In this document: positions 25,130 through 33,655 of the stretch, piece by piece
Layout of the letters: each line of letters opens with the position of its first letter
Position numbering within the stretch: position 1 is the first letter of the stretch
Source of the DNA: Sutcliffiella horikoshii
GTDB taxonomy: Bacteria; Bacillota; Bacilli; Bacillales; Bacillaceae_I
Direction: 5' to 3'
Length of the DNA: 64,000 bases
NCBI RefSeq assembly: GCF_019931755.1
Contig: NZ_CP082918.1
Location: forward strand, 2,274,001 to 2,338,000
Position numbers and translations under genes: made by a program
The notes under the pieces: generated by a model
What the model was told of the DNA's origin: nothing
What the model saw: the letters and a program-made list of their open reading frames with translations, nothing else
The model's database searches: none

Positions 25130-25337
25130 TTTATGAAGTAACTATGCTGATTGTAGTGGAAGGCACGAAGACTCATCGAAAATGCTAATGTATTTTCTTC
25201 GTGCGATGAATCGCTGTCGAAGCCTTCCTTGTCCTATGGGAGGAAGGGACAGCGAAGACCCCGCAGGGCGAATGCCCGAGGAGGCTTCCGGACCGCCCAT
25301 GGAAAGCGAAGTGCCTGGAACAAAGATCAGCAGTTTA
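25130..25337. repeat. divergent long form of the A repeat element
   Basis: The boundary ATGAAGTAACTATGCTGATTG and the right half (GGGAGGAAGGGACAG...GACCCCG...GGAGGCTTCCGGACCGCCC...GCGAAGTGCCTGGAAC) match the A element seen at 31380 and 44927. The left arm is enlarged by about 60 bp containing a second inverted pair (GGAAGGCACGAAGA against TCTTCGTGC, CGAAGCCTTCC). The apparent ORF across it is not a gene. Confidence 0.75.
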
Positions 25338-25339
25338 CC

Positions 25340-26194
25340 CTATTGTTTTATCGCACGATCAAAAAATTCTTCTAACGTCAAATCATGTTCATCCATATAA
25401 GCAGCGACCTCTTTGCCAACATAACGAAGATGCCAAGGCTCATATTGATAACCTGTAATCACTTCCCCATCCTGTGGGTAGCGGATAATGAAACCATGCT
25501 CACTTGCATGCTCTTTAACCCATTTCCCTTCAGGGGTTTCTCCAAATCCCTCTGTTAAGTCAAGCGCAGCAGACCTGCTCGAAATGTCCATAGCCAACCC
25601 TGTTTGGTGTTCACTATGTCCTGGAATAGCAGAAACAGCATTCGTTTTCTCTTCTCCCCATTTTTTCAAGTAAGTATTATAAATGCCATACTGTGTTTCA
25701 TAGGAACGATAGCCCGATACAGCAAAAATTTCTACGTTTTCCGCTTCTGCTGCGGCAAAAAGCTCTTCTAATGCACGGGCAGCTGCTTCCCTAAGGTATT
25801 TTTTTTCATAATCACCTTCAAAGGAAAAAGGGACATCCGGAATGGTCAGATCACTTGGAACATAATCAGCTGGCAAAGACTGATTTTTATTTACAAGCAC
25901 CAATAAGTTCTCCGTATTTTCAATCACCTTTTCTTCATTCAAAACGGTGAAAAACGGCTCTTCTAGTACATACTGGTTCTCATTTGTTTCAGGTGGTGCC
26001 TCAGTCTGTGGACTTTCTTCCGGCTGCTCTTCTTTCTCCACAGGTTCTTCTTCAATCGGTGTCTCCTCTACAACCTCTTCTGCTGTATCATTGGTGAAAT
26101 ACTCCCAAAACTTCCAGTTAACATCATCCAATTGATTGGAACAACCTGTTAATAAGAGTAATATTACCAGAACAGAGAAATGTTTCTTTTTCAT
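25340..26194 (-). CDS. D-alanyl-D-alanine carboxypeptidase, VanY/M15B family lipoprotein (YodJ-like)
   Basis: This lipoprotein of 284 residues has a signal ending LLLTGCSN and a Glu/Pro-rich linker (residues 40-70). The VanY-type zinc peptidase domain follows: SGYRSYETQYGIYN, the metal ligands in GHSEHQTGLAMDIS near residue 200, and the terminal EPWHLRYVG with catalytic Glu and zinc His. It trims D-Ala from peptidoglycan stem peptides. Position near deoD matches yodJ of B. subtilis. Confidence 0.88.
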   Translation of the reverse strand: MKKKHFSVLVILLLLTGCSNQLDDVNWKFWEYFTNDTAEEVVEETPIEEEPVEKEEQPEESPQTEAPPETNENQYVLEEPFFTVLNEEKVIENTENLLVLVNKNQSLPADYVPSDLTIPDVPFSFEGDYEKKYLREAAARALEELFAAAEAENVEIFAVSGYRSYETQYGIYNTYLKKWGEEKTNAVSAIPGHSEHQTGLAMDISSRSAALDLTEGFGETPEGKWVKEHASEHGFIIRYPQDGEVITGYQYEPWHLRYVGKEVAAYMDEHDLTLEEFFDRAIKQ

Positions 26195-26373
26195 AAAATA
26201 ATCACCTTTTTACTATTCTAATATAATCATTATGTGTTGGTTAGTTTCTAACAATAAAAGTTCCACTCATGTGAAACATACTTAAACAGTGTACCATTAA
26301 TCCATAACGCCGTAAAAAGATTTTACTGATAAAATAGAAGATAAGAAAAAAGTCACTATCGTTCAACAAGCAA

Positions 26374-26781
26374 TCATTCTGCGTCTTTGATCACCTTTAT
26401 AAATAATTGTCTGTGACGGGGACCATCAAATTCACAGAAGAAAATCCCTTGCCAAGTGCCTAGAATCAGCTCGCCGTTATGAATAATGACCTGCTGGGAG
26501 TTCCCAAGTGTCATTGCTTTCAGGTGTGCTGCTGTATTGCCTTCCATATGCCGATACTTTGGATGTTCCCATGGATATACTTCGTCAAGTCGCATCACAA
26601 CGTCTTTTACAACATCAGGATCAGCATTCTCATTTATTGTGATTCCAGCAGTTGTATGAGGACAATAAACCATCACATGTCCCTCTTTTATCCCTGATTT
26701 CTGAACCAGACTCTCCACCTTAGCCGTGATATCTTGCCACTCATCCCTCTTATGTGTTTGCAGATTTAAAGTGTGCATCAT
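26374..26781 (-). CDS. YjbQ/UPF0047 family protein
   Basis: This 135-residue member of the YjbQ (secondary thiamine-phosphate synthase) family has the conserved CPHTTAGITINENADPDV near residue 40, the histidines in YRHMEGNTAAHLKAM and GTWQGIFFCEFDGPR near the C-terminus. E. coli YjbQ shows weak thiamine-phosphate synthase activity in vivo; the physiological role remains unclear. It is a single-gene unit between the VanY-type gene and deoD. Confidence 0.88.
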   Translation of the reverse strand: MMHTLNLQTHKRDEWQDITAKVESLVQKSGIKEGHVMVYCPHTTAGITINENADPDVVKDVVMRLDEVYPWEHPKYRHMEGNTAAHLKAMTLGNSQQVIIHNGELILGTWQGIFFCEFDGPRHRQLFIKVIKDAE

Positions 26782-26803
26782 AAAGTGTCATCCTTTCTCG
26801 TAT

Positions 26804-26835
26804 AAAAAAGCCCTTGAGTTAATTCCCAAGGGCTT
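26804..26835 (-). terminator. terminator of deoD
   Basis: AAGCCCTTG pairs with CAAGGGCTT around a 9-base loop, then a run of T on the minus strand. Confidence 0.85.
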
Positions 26836-26843
26836 AGTTTATA

Positions 26844-27548
26844 TTATTTTTTTGTAACAGCTTCCAATGCCACTTCCATCATGTCGCTGAATGTGGATTG
26901 GCGTTCTTCGGATGTTGTTTCTTCCCCAGTAAGGATATGGTCGCTTACAGTTAAAACAGACAACGCATTTCTGCCGTATTTAGCAGCTAAAGTATATAGA
27001 GCTGCAGATTCCATCTCGATTGCAAGGATTCCATACTTCGCCCATTTTTCAAGCTCGCCGTTATCATTGTAAAACATGTCAGCCGTGAAAACATTTCCGA
27101 CTTTGAGGTTGAGTCCTTTTTCCATCCCTACGTCATAAGCCTTTTTAAGCAAATCAAAGTTTGCTGTAGGGGCATAATCCACTCCACCGAATGTTAAACG
27201 GTTCATTTGTGAGTCAGTGGAAGCGCTCATCGCAAGGATTACGTCACGAACCTTAACATCCTTTTGAATAGCTCCGCATGTTCCTACACGAATTAAGTTT
27301 TGTACGTTATATTCATTCATAAGTTCATTAATATAAATAGAGATAGATGGAACTCCCATACCGGTACCTTGAACAGAAATTCTCTCACCCTTATATGTAC
27401 CTGTATAGCCTAGCATTCCTCTTACTTCATTGTAGCAGACTGCATCCTCAAGGAATGTTTCTGCAATGTATTTTGCACGTAACGGATCTCCAGGTAGTAG
27501 AATCGTTTCCGCTATTTCACCTTGTTTTGCTCCAATATGTACACTCAT
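26844..27548 (-). CDS. deoD: purine-nucleoside phosphorylase DeoD
   Basis: This hexameric, bacterial-type purine nucleoside phosphorylase of 234 residues has [19 protein letters not shown] for phosphate binding, the catalytic region [17 protein letters not shown] and [16 protein letters not shown] for the ribose-binding Met-Glu, and the acid in TVSDHI. It cleaves purine (deoxy)nucleosides to base and ribose-1-phosphate. The start follows GGAGG. Position between the yodJ-like gene and yodL is conserved with B. subtilis. Confidence 0.95.
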   Translation of the reverse strand: MSVHIGAKQGEIAETILLPGDPLRAKYIAETFLEDAVCYNEVRGMLGYTGTYKGERISVQGTGMGVPSISIYINELMNEYNVQNLIRVGTCGAIQKDVKVRDVILAMSASTDSQMNRLTFGGVDYAPTANFDLLKKAYDVGMEKGLNLKVGNVFTADMFYNDNGELEKWAKYGILAIEMESAALYTLAAKYGRNALSVLTVSDHILTGEETTSEERQSTFSDMMEVALEAVTKK

Positions 27549-27714
27549 TATGTTACCTCCTAATAGCTCTTGCCATTGTTACTTTACAACAATGACTACT
27601 ATACCATATATTACCCATGTTTCAAAAGAATCTCTCCTTAAAAAAGCGCATTCTTTTACAGTTGCAGTAGAAAATAAAAGGGAAAGATATTCCCCTTTCA
27701 GGAAGGTGATCCAA

Positions 27715-27822
27715 TTGAAAAAGAAGCTAAAGCAAGCTGTAGAACATGCAAATGCAACGAACACAACAAAAAAGAAAACTGCTGAGCCTCACACTTCCAG
27801 ACGAGATAAGCAGCAAAGCTAA
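27715..27822 (+). CDS. small basic protein, unknown function (35 aa)
   Basis: A TTG start preceded by AGGAAGGTGAT opens a 35-codon frame rich in Lys, Ala and Thr (KKKLKQAVEHANATN and KKKTAEPHTSRRDKQQS). It precedes another small basic ORF by 35 bp and shares its orientation. I do not recognise the family. The strong ribosome-binding site and composition suggest a real small, possibly spore-associated peptide. Confidence 0.5.
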   Translation: MKKKLKQAVEHANATNTTKKKTAEPHTSRRDKQQS

Positions 27823-27857
27823 ACTGGCACCGCTAATTAAAAAAGGAGCTGAATTAG

Positions 27858-28001
27858 ATGGGAAAGAAGCACCGTAACAGAATCAATGGTCAAAAGAAGA
27901 ACAACCATATCAGTCCTGATGCAATTGAAGCGGAACATACCGCCCACAAAAAAGAACATTCTCCTAAAGGCCGAAAAAACGGCCCTGGAAATCATATATA
28001 A
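27858..28001 (+). CDS. small basic protein, unknown function (47 aa)
   Basis: ATG 27858 follows AAAGGAG at ideal spacing. The 47-residue product is rich in Lys, His and Asn (MGKKHRNRINGQKKNNHIS at the start, HKKEHSPKGRKNGPGNH at the end) with no cysteine or hydrophobic segment. The composition resembles small acid-soluble or other minor spore proteins, but I cannot name the family. It ends 5 bp before a strong hairpin terminator. Confidence 0.6.
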   Translation: MGKKHRNRINGQKKNNHISPDAIEAEHTAHKKEHSPKGRKNGPGNHI

Positions 28002-28006
28002 AGACA

Positions 28007-28034
28007 AAAGGGCAAAGTTTGACCTTTGCCCTTT
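28007..28034. terminator. terminator between convergent small gene and yodL
   Basis: AAAGGGCAAAG pairs with CTTTGCCCTTT around a 6-base loop. Confidence 0.8.
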
Positions 28035-28040
28035 CTCTTA

Positions 28041-28355
28041 TTAGCGCACTGCGACACGATTTATTTTCTTCCAGCCTCCAAATTCCAACCGGTAATAAGT
28101 AATCCCCAATGTTCCCTCATCAATCATAATAATATCACCAGTAGCAATGAACCTGCCTTCATAATCACGAGGTATAGAGTCTGTCACATTGAATTTTTTA
28201 TATACTCTATCCACAATCTCCTGATGACTGCTTCCCTCCATGGTTAATCGGAAAACGGGAGTGTACCCTTTTGATTCTCCATAATTTGGTGTTTGCATAA
28301 TGGTCACATCATATTCCCCAGTACCCATTTTCATCATTCTTTTAAGAGCCAACAT
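28041..28355 (-). CDS. yodL: YodL family protein
   Basis: This 104-residue YodL-domain protein has EYDVTIMQTPNYG, the central YTPVFRLTMEG, then FNVTDSIPRDYEGRFIATGDII and the C-terminal GITYYRLEFGGWKKINRV. In B. subtilis YodL is a sporulation-expressed protein reported to affect cell width through MreB-type cytoskeleton proteins. ATG 28355 is selected because GAGGGGTG lies 6 bp upstream. Its place next to deoD is conserved. Confidence 0.85.
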   Translation of the reverse strand: MLALKRMMKMGTGEYDVTIMQTPNYGESKGYTPVFRLTMEGSSHQEIVDRVYKKFNVTDSIPRDYEGRFIATGDIIMIDEGTLGITYYRLEFGGWKKINRVAVR

Positions 28356-28531
28356 CCTTTTCACCCCTCAACCATTTCTATATATACTAATTAGCAATTA
28401 GTGGTGTCGAATCCTTCATCAAATTATAAAAAGTTTTGTCGAAAAGGGTAAAACTTTCGGTTATGACTTAATGACTCTCATCTGTAACATGAAATCACAT
28501 ATACCCTCATAAGATAATCCGAGGTGATTTT

Positions 28532-29638
28532 ATGTTTGGGAAGTGGTTTTCGGGAACAGCACCTAAGACAAAAAGTGAAAATTTGGTAAATTTATGGACC
28601 CCTTCAGATGAAAATCAACTCAAAAAAGAGTGGACAATTTCCCCCGTTAACCATTTACCTTCATTAAAAGACCAAGCTTTGTTGACGGAAATCCGCAACA
28701 AGACGTCAAGACTTAACCGTAACAATGTAACACGAACACAAGCCTACTTGGATTTTTATCTAAAACACCCAGAAGTGCATTGGAGCTTCTTGGCTCACAT
28801 GGTTTCAAGAAATGGCGGCTGGAATATGACAGATCTGAAAGCCAGTCACATTTCCAACTTGCTTTCTTACGAGAAGGCCTCCATCTTATTTCGTTTTCTT
28901 GAAAAAGCCAACCATCTCATTTTTCAAGATGCCTACCCGCAACTGCTCTTGTATGAAGAAAGCAAAAAGACTGGCAGACCACTTTTTTATTTACTCTCCG
29001 AATTACTTGTTTCACCTTTTATGAATCCTATTTGGTCCCTTTTTTGGAAGAATAAAAGTAAAAAAGAACTGCTTACCGTATCGTTGATCATTAATGAACA
29101 GAATTTTATAGAGGCTAACCTCCTTCAGAATCCTTTTTTTCAGCAAAAAGTTTTATCCAGTTTAACCTATCAGTTGCAGGAAAAGCTTGGCTTTACATTG
29201 GTTCTGTTTCCATACCGGAAGGGTTCGAAGACTCTTTTGACTGGGCTTGGAGTACAGCAATTTTCCAACCTTTCCAATCGTATTGAAATAGGGAAGAAGC
29301 TCTATGTCCTATTGTTTAACAACGAGGATGTGATGCATGGGACTTTGCGCTTTAGCAAGGAGAATTCTCATACCGGTTCAAGGGAAGATTACTTTCCTGC
29401 TGTTTTTTCAACTGATTCTACTTCTCGTAAAATATATAGTCCGACTATTGAAGCAGCTTGGACAGATTTTAATCATCCATCTATTGTGCCCGTTGCCTGG
29501 TTCAAAGATATTCAGGAGGTGATAGAGCTTTTCCATCTCCCTGCAAGCATCGAACCGGCTGATATGGAGAAAACGCATCTTTATAATTTGATGAAGCTTA
29601 CTGGGATTTCTGAACTTCATGGGATTTTTTTTGACTAG
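28532..29638 (+). CDS. DUF2515 family protein (YppC-like)
   Basis: This 368-residue protein of the DUF2515/YppC family, function unknown, has the diagnostic block NNVTRTQAYLDFYLKHPEVHW followed by SFLAHMVSRNGGWNMTDLK near residues 75-110, then YEKASILFRFLEKANHLIFQDAYPQL and a C-terminal IEAAWTDFNHPSIVPVAWF. There is no signal peptide or clear membrane segment. The RBS is GAGGTGAT. I can say only that it is conserved in Bacillaceae. Confidence 0.78.
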   Translation: MFGKWFSGTAPKTKSENLVNLWTPSDENQLKKEWTISPVNHLPSLKDQALLTEIRNKTSRLNRNNVTRTQAYLDFYLKHPEVHWSFLAHMVSRNGGWNMTDLKASHISNLLSYEKASILFRFLEKANHLIFQDAYPQLLLYEESKKTGRPLFYLLSELLVSPFMNPIWSLFWKNKSKKELLTVSLIINEQNFIEANLLQNPFFQQKVLSSLTYQLQEKLGFTLVLFPYRKGSKTLLTGLGVQQFSNLSNRIEIGKKLYVLLFNNEDVMHGTLRFSKENSHTGSREDYFPAVFSTDSTSRKIYSPTIEAAWTDFNHPSIVPVAWFKDIQEVIELFHLPASIEPADMEKTHLYNLMKLTGISELHGIFFD

Positions 29639-29663
29639 TGAGGCGTGGAATGGAGAAATAACT

Positions 29664-29707
29664 TAAAAAAGCTGCCCCCAAGGCAAGAATCTCGCCTTAG
29701 AAACAGC
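29664..29707 (-). terminator. terminator downstream of yozD
   Basis: The bulged stem GCTG...AAGGCG with GCCTT...CAGC is followed on the minus strand by TTTTTT. Confidence 0.6.
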
Positions 29708-29739
29708 AATGCTTGTATGTTTTTTTCTTTTATCGATTC

Positions 29740-29907
29740 CTATTCTATCTCTTCATCAATAATGCATTTTTCTAATAAATAATCAAACATGATATCCGCC
29801 AACTCTTCTATCTCGCTTTCAGCTGGAACATACCCCCGCCTTACCAGCTCATTGTAAAAGAACTCGGCTATTTCTTCTGTGTCAATGACTACCTCGATTT
29901 CTTTCAC
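29740..29907 (-). CDS. yozD: YozD family small protein
   Basis: The 55-residue product is read from GTG 29907, which has AAAGGGGTGAT just upstream; the longer reading includes non-homologous sequence. The highly acidic protein KEIEVVIDTEEIAEFFYNEL...ELADIMFDYLLEKCIIDEE matches the YozD family of Bacillus, function unknown. Confidence 0.8.
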   Translation of the reverse strand: MKEIEVVIDTEEIAEFFYNELVRRGYVPAESEIEELADIMFDYLLEKCIIDEEIE

Positions 29908-30094
29908 AATATCACCCCTTTTTAAAGGTTTATGTACGTCTTTAAAGATATATGTCTTACTCTCTATATTAATCCATACGGTTGGACAAATGCTATCTTT
30001 GTTTTCAAAAATTTCAAAAAAGTGCATATCAAAGTTCAGGCGTGCATACATTGGGGACATAAGGACAAGCATCCACATTGAGGAGGAGATTAAT

Positions 30095-30253
30095 ATGAAG
30101 AGCTATTTAGCAAGCTTAGAAAGATTAGGAGAAGAGGAAGTCTTATTGCCACTGTTAGATAAAATTTCGGACAAACTGGTTTGGGCTACTGCAATCATTG
30201 GCGGTCCGTTTTTTATCTACTTGATCTTTCAATTCTCCATACTATTTTTCTAG
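30095..30253 (+). CDS. small single-pass membrane protein (52 aa)
   Basis: ATG 30095 follows GAGGAGGAG. The product has an amphipathic charged N-terminus (SYLASLERLGEEEVLLPLLDKI) and one C-terminal membrane helix (WATAIIGGPFFIYLIFQFSI). It ends antiparallel into the next gene, overlapping its 3' end by 12 bp. The family is not recognised; the ribosome-binding site is very strong. Confidence 0.65.
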   Translation: MKSYLASLERLGEEEVLLPLLDKISDKLVWATAIIGGPFFIYLIFQFSILFF

Positions 30254-30949
30254 TTGACTATGTTTCTTGCCATCCATGTATTTTTTCAAGTTTTTCATGA
30301 CCAGATTCATCACTTCCATGTATTCTTCATCACCGAAGATATCATATAACACTTTATAATCATTGTAGACATCAAGAAGCCCATCAATTATTCTTTGATA
30401 TTCCTTGTTGTATTCTTCTTTTTTAAAATGTTTGTTTGATCCAGTCATCGGATTATACAACTCCAAGCTTGTATTTTCTTTGTTGAACATATAGGACAAT
30501 CCAAGTTTGTGGATAAGTATTTCAGCATGTTCGTGATGGACAACCATTGTCAATTCTTCCTCTCCGGCTTCCAACCATTCTCCATCAGACAATCGAGTCA
30601 ATTCATAAATGATGTCTTCCCATGAGTCTTCTTTATATCGCCATATTTCCGTGCGGAAACCGACTATTTTAAATAACTCTTTGCCATATCCTGAAACGTG
30701 GACGATATCACCGATAAAATACATATACTTGATGTCAAGTCGTTCGGTTACCAGTACTTTCCCCTCGTATTCAGATACGAAGGCAAGTGTCTCTTCTTGA
30801 TACAGCCCTTCGCTTGAATTTACTTCATATACATACGCACCATCAATTTGCTTCATGTCCGTCACTTTACCGACAGTTCCATAGATGGTGATGACGACAA
30901 TGTCGCCGATTTTATATTTCGGTTTGTTTGGTTTTTTGTTCTTCCCCAT
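30242..30949 (-). CDS. conserved Bacillus protein (YodN-like)
   Basis: This 235-residue soluble protein is rich in Tyr, Glu and Lys. Two similar N-terminal segments, YKIGDIVVITIYGTVGKVTDM and YFIGDIVHVSGYGKELFKIVGF, suggest tandem SH3/KOW-like beta-barrels, followed by a helical C-terminus. By position between yozD and yozE it corresponds to yodN of B. subtilis. Function unknown. ATG 30949 is preferred because GGGGAGAAA precedes it. Confidence 0.65.
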   Translation of the reverse strand: MGKNKKPNKPKYKIGDIVVITIYGTVGKVTDMKQIDGAYVYEVNSSEGLYQEETLAFVSEYEGKVLVTERLDIKYMYFIGDIVHVSGYGKELFKIVGFRTEIWRYKEDSWEDIIYELTRLSDGEWLEAGEEELTMVVHHEHAEILIHKLGLSYMFNKENTSLELYNPMTGSNKHFKKEEYNKEYQRIIDGLLDVYNDYKVLYDIFGDEEYMEVMNLVMKNLKKYMDGKKHSQLEK

Positions 30950-31161
30950 ATAATTTCTCCCCATTTATCACTGTGGCTTTGATAGTAATGTATTATATGC
31001 AGCAAGATGCCAACTCGCCAAAGCGTTGGGGCAAAAAGTGGTTGTACCGATGTGTTAATAGGCGGCCGTCCCTATTACTCTCATTCTCCTTAAATGCCGA
31101 AATAAGAAAAACCTGGCAACCCCTCCGGTCCTTTTATAGCGTAAAACATTAGTTAGTGGTA

Positions 31162-31505
31162 AATCGCCGCTGTTCCTTTCCGCTAATGGCTTCGCTTTCC
31201 TCGGGGCGACCTTGAGCCTCCTCGGCAAGCCTGCGGGGTCTCAACATTGCCGTTACTCCCCCGCTGGAGTCACGCCATTAGCTCCAATCCACAGCTAGAA
31301 TTTACATTAAGATATGTTAATGCTTTTTCAGATATCTCGATTAGATGGTTTTTCCCCCTAAGTTGAATGAAGTAATTTTGTTGATTGTAGTGGAAGGCGC
31401 GCAGACGCCCGAGGGAGGAAGGGCAGGTGAGACCCCGGAAGGCGAAGGCTGAGGAGGCTCACGGACCGCCCGCAGGCAAGCGAAGCGCCTGGAACTGAAA
31501 TCAAC
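31162..31505. repeat. composite repeat element B (31162-31297) plus A (31380-31505)
   Basis: B begins AATCGCCGCTGTTCCTTTCC and ends GCCATTAGCTCCAATCCACAG. An A/T-rich spacer of about 82 bp follows, then A runs from GTTGATTGTAGTGGAAGG to GGAACTGAAATCAAC. The ends of A are inverted (GTTGATT/AATCAAC) and it contains internal pairs such as AGGCGC/GCGCCT and GTGAG/CTCAC. Copies occur at 44703-45053 and inverted at 61400-61752. The stretch 30950-31161 holds no recognisable gene. Confidence 0.88.
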
Positions 31506-31528
31506 AGGATTTATACTTACTCAAAATA

Positions 31529-31559
31529 AAAATGCACCCTCATAAAAGGATGCACTTTT
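31529..31559 (-). terminator. terminator of the kamA-yokU-yozE unit
   Basis: AAAATGCA...CCT pairs with AGG...TGCACTTTT in an imperfect stem with a T tract on the minus strand. Confidence 0.65.
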
Positions 31560-31567
31560 GATAGCTA

Positions 31568-31786
31568 TTAAACTTCTTCTTCATATAGCTCCCAGGCTTT
31601 GTCGAAGGTAGACATGCTGTCTAGGTATTGGCCGTTCATTTCTAGATAGCTGCTGATTTCATGGTAGTCCTCTGAGTTTTTTGGAAAACTATGATCGTCA
31701 TAAGCATGATTGGCAAATATACTGATGTCATCTTTTTTCAAAGCATGACGGAATTTCATTAAATAATGGTAAAACGACTTTCTCAA
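31568..31786 (-). CDS. yozE: YozE family protein (UPF0346)
   Basis: The 72-residue protein is read from TTG 31786, because homology begins there with RKSFYHYLMKFRH and the family length is about 74. It contains the signature DDISIFANHAYDDHSFPK and YHEISSYLEMNGQYLDSMSTFD. Structured but of unknown function; commonly found next to yokU and kamA, as here. Confidence 0.85.
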   Translation of the reverse strand: MRKSFYHYLMKFRHALKKDDISIFANHAYDDHSFPKNSEDYHEISSYLEMNGQYLDSMSTFDKAWELYEEEV

Positions 31787-31847
31787 ACTGCATCCACACC
31801 CATTTTTTACCCTCATTCTACATCAGAATGAAGGTAAAGGACAACCA

Positions 31848-32126
31848 TTAGCTTGAAAAGTCAAAGTAGTTTCGTTTTAACAATCGCGGTTTGGCCATTA
31901 GCTGCTTGTAGGTTAGCTCTGCTTCTAATTCCTTTGTGTTTATTAGAAACAGTTGATCCTCAATTTCCTTCACAACCGAGTCTTCTTGATATTCCATTCC
32001 ACAATCTTCACAGGTTACAGAAGGTGTTTCCGTTATGGTGACCGCTTTTGTACCATCTGGCAGTTCCCAGTAAACTGTACCTGATGAAGATGTTGCATGT
32101 GAGCTTTCACACCAATTACATGTCAT
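31848..32126 (-). CDS. yokU: YokU family zinc-finger protein
   Basis: This 92-residue protein of the YokU family, a YgiT-like MqsA-type N-terminal zinc finger, has TCNWCESSH and CEDCGMEY as the two Cys pairs, with an acidic helical tail. ATG 32126 follows GGAGGG. It is 11 bp downstream of kamA, the usual partner, but its role in lysine catabolism is not known. Confidence 0.85.
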   Translation of the reverse strand: MTCNWCESSHATSSSGTVYWELPDGTKAVTITETPSVTCEDCGMEYQEDSVVKEIEDQLFLINTKELEAELTYKQLMAKPRLLKRNYFDFSS

Positions 32127-32137
32127 CAAGCACCCTC

Positions 32138-33559
32138 CTAACTGGATTCAGTTTGTTTTTCGTCGCCTTCTACTATATATTTCTTTTGCTGGGCCTGGAA
32201 TTTCTTTTCTTTTAATTCATCCCGTTTATCCCGTTTATCTTTCAAGGAGGAGTGTTCAGGATTTGTTTCATAATCCTTGCGGCGATTCAGTCGATTTAAT
32301 CCTTCTGGAACAAGATTGAATTGGGAATCGTTCATCAGTGCTGCAATCCCTATATTCGAACGTTTTTCTTCCATGTTTGAGTAAATTTCCCCAAAGTAAG
32401 CTTCCGCTCTACCAGGTACATAATTTTCCGGTTCCGGGTAAGTGGTGATAACTCCTTCAAAGTTTCTTAACACTACTTTATTCGCACTTTGAGAGATAAT
32501 ATAATTCGGCTGGACCGCTATTTTACCTCCCCCGCCAGGTGCGTCCACTACAAATGTCGGAACAGCATATCCGCTCGTATGCCCACGTAATCCTTCAATA
32601 ATTTCAAGCCCCTTTGAAATCGGCGCCCTAAAATGTCCGATTCCTTCAGAAAGATCACATTGATAAATGTAGTAAGGTCTGACACGAATTTTCACAAGGT
32701 CATGCATCAACTTTTTCATAATTGGAACACTGTCATTGATGCCGGCCAAAATGACGGCTTGATTTCCTACAGGAACCCCTGCATTCACAAGCATTTCACA
32801 AGCTAACTTAGATTCCTCTGTAATTTCAATAGAAGTATTAAAGTGAGTATTTAACCAGACAGGATGATACTTCTTTAAAATGTTGCAGAGGTTCTCTGTG
32901 ATTCGTTGAGGAAACACTACGGGTGCCCTTGTTCCTATCCTGATAATTTCCAGATGTGGGATGGCTCGCAGGTTTTTCAAGATGTATTCAAGGATTTGGT
33001 CATTGATCAATAGACCGTCTCCGCCGGAAATTAAACAATCCCTGATTTGGTCATTGGAGGCAATGTAAGCAATGGCAGCATCCAATTGCTTTTTCGGCAC
33101 TCCCATTCCGATTTGGCCGGAGAATCTTCTCCGTGTACAGTACCGGCAATACATGGAGCACTGATTGGTAACCAAAAACAATACCCTATCTGGATATCGG
33201 TGCGTCAGGCCTGGGACTGGTGAATCTTCGTCCTCATGTAGAGGATCTTCGAGGTCGTATTTCGTTTTGTAAATTTCTTTTGAAATTGGTACAGATTGCA
33301 TCCGTATAGGACATCTAGGATCATCGGGATTCATTAATGAAGCATAGTACGGCGTTATATTTAAAGGAATGGTTTTGGTGGAGATTTTTACCCCTTCCTC
33401 TTCTTCCGGTGTTAAGTTGATCACTTTCTTTAAATCCTCAAGTGTTCGGATGGTATTGGTCAACTGCCATATCCAATCATTCCATTGTTCTTCGGTCACA
33501 TCTTTCCAAAGTTCAAATTCACTCCAATGCCGTTTGGGCTTATATAGATCCATTTTCAT
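32138..33559 (-). CDS. kamA: L-lysine 2,3-aminomutase
   Basis: This radical SAM, PLP-dependent enzyme converts L-lysine to L-beta-lysine. The cluster-binding CSMYCRYCTRR lies near residue 140, the SAM/GGD region in CLISGGDGLLIND, the PLP lysine region in VPTFVVDAPGGGGKI near residue 340 and a charged C-terminal tail. The length is 473 residues. It is driven by the sigma-54 promoter at 33585-33602 and followed by yokU and yozE. Confidence 0.95.
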   Translation of the reverse strand: MKMDLYKPKRHWSEFELWKDVTEEQWNDWIWQLTNTIRTLEDLKKVINLTPEEEEGVKISTKTIPLNITPYYASLMNPDDPRCPIRMQSVPISKEIYKTKYDLEDPLHEDEDSPVPGLTHRYPDRVLFLVTNQCSMYCRYCTRRRFSGQIGMGVPKKQLDAAIAYIASNDQIRDCLISGGDGLLINDQILEYILKNLRAIPHLEIIRIGTRAPVVFPQRITENLCNILKKYHPVWLNTHFNTSIEITEESKLACEMLVNAGVPVGNQAVILAGINDSVPIMKKLMHDLVKIRVRPYYIYQCDLSEGIGHFRAPISKGLEIIEGLRGHTSGYAVPTFVVDAPGGGGKIAVQPNYIISQSANKVVLRNFEGVITTYPEPENYVPGRAEAYFGEIYSNMEEKRSNIGIAALMNDSQFNLVPEGLNRLNRRKDYETNPEHSSLKDKRDKRDELKEKKFQAQQKKYIVEGDEKQTESS

Positions 33560-33584
33560 CTCTATCTCCTCCCTGTTCTACATC

Positions 33585-33602
33585 ATGCAATAACCGTGCC
33601 AA
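33585..33602 (-). promoter_or_regulatory. sigma-54 (SigL) -24/-12 promoter of kamA
   Basis: On the minus strand TTGGCACGGTTATTGCAT: the GG of TGGCAC and the GC of TTGCA have the required spacing and match the sigma-54 consensus fully. It lies about 25 bp upstream of the kamA start. An enhancer-binding activator gene sits immediately upstream. Confidence 0.92.
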
Positions 33603-33655
33603 CTATGCTGATGCCCAGTTACTACTTATATATGTAGAATAGGAGAAACTTGTTA

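Noticed and set aside
25182..25400. 72-codon plus-strand ORF
   Set aside because: It lies across the A-type repeat and the 3' end of the VanY-type gene; the composition reflects the repeat.
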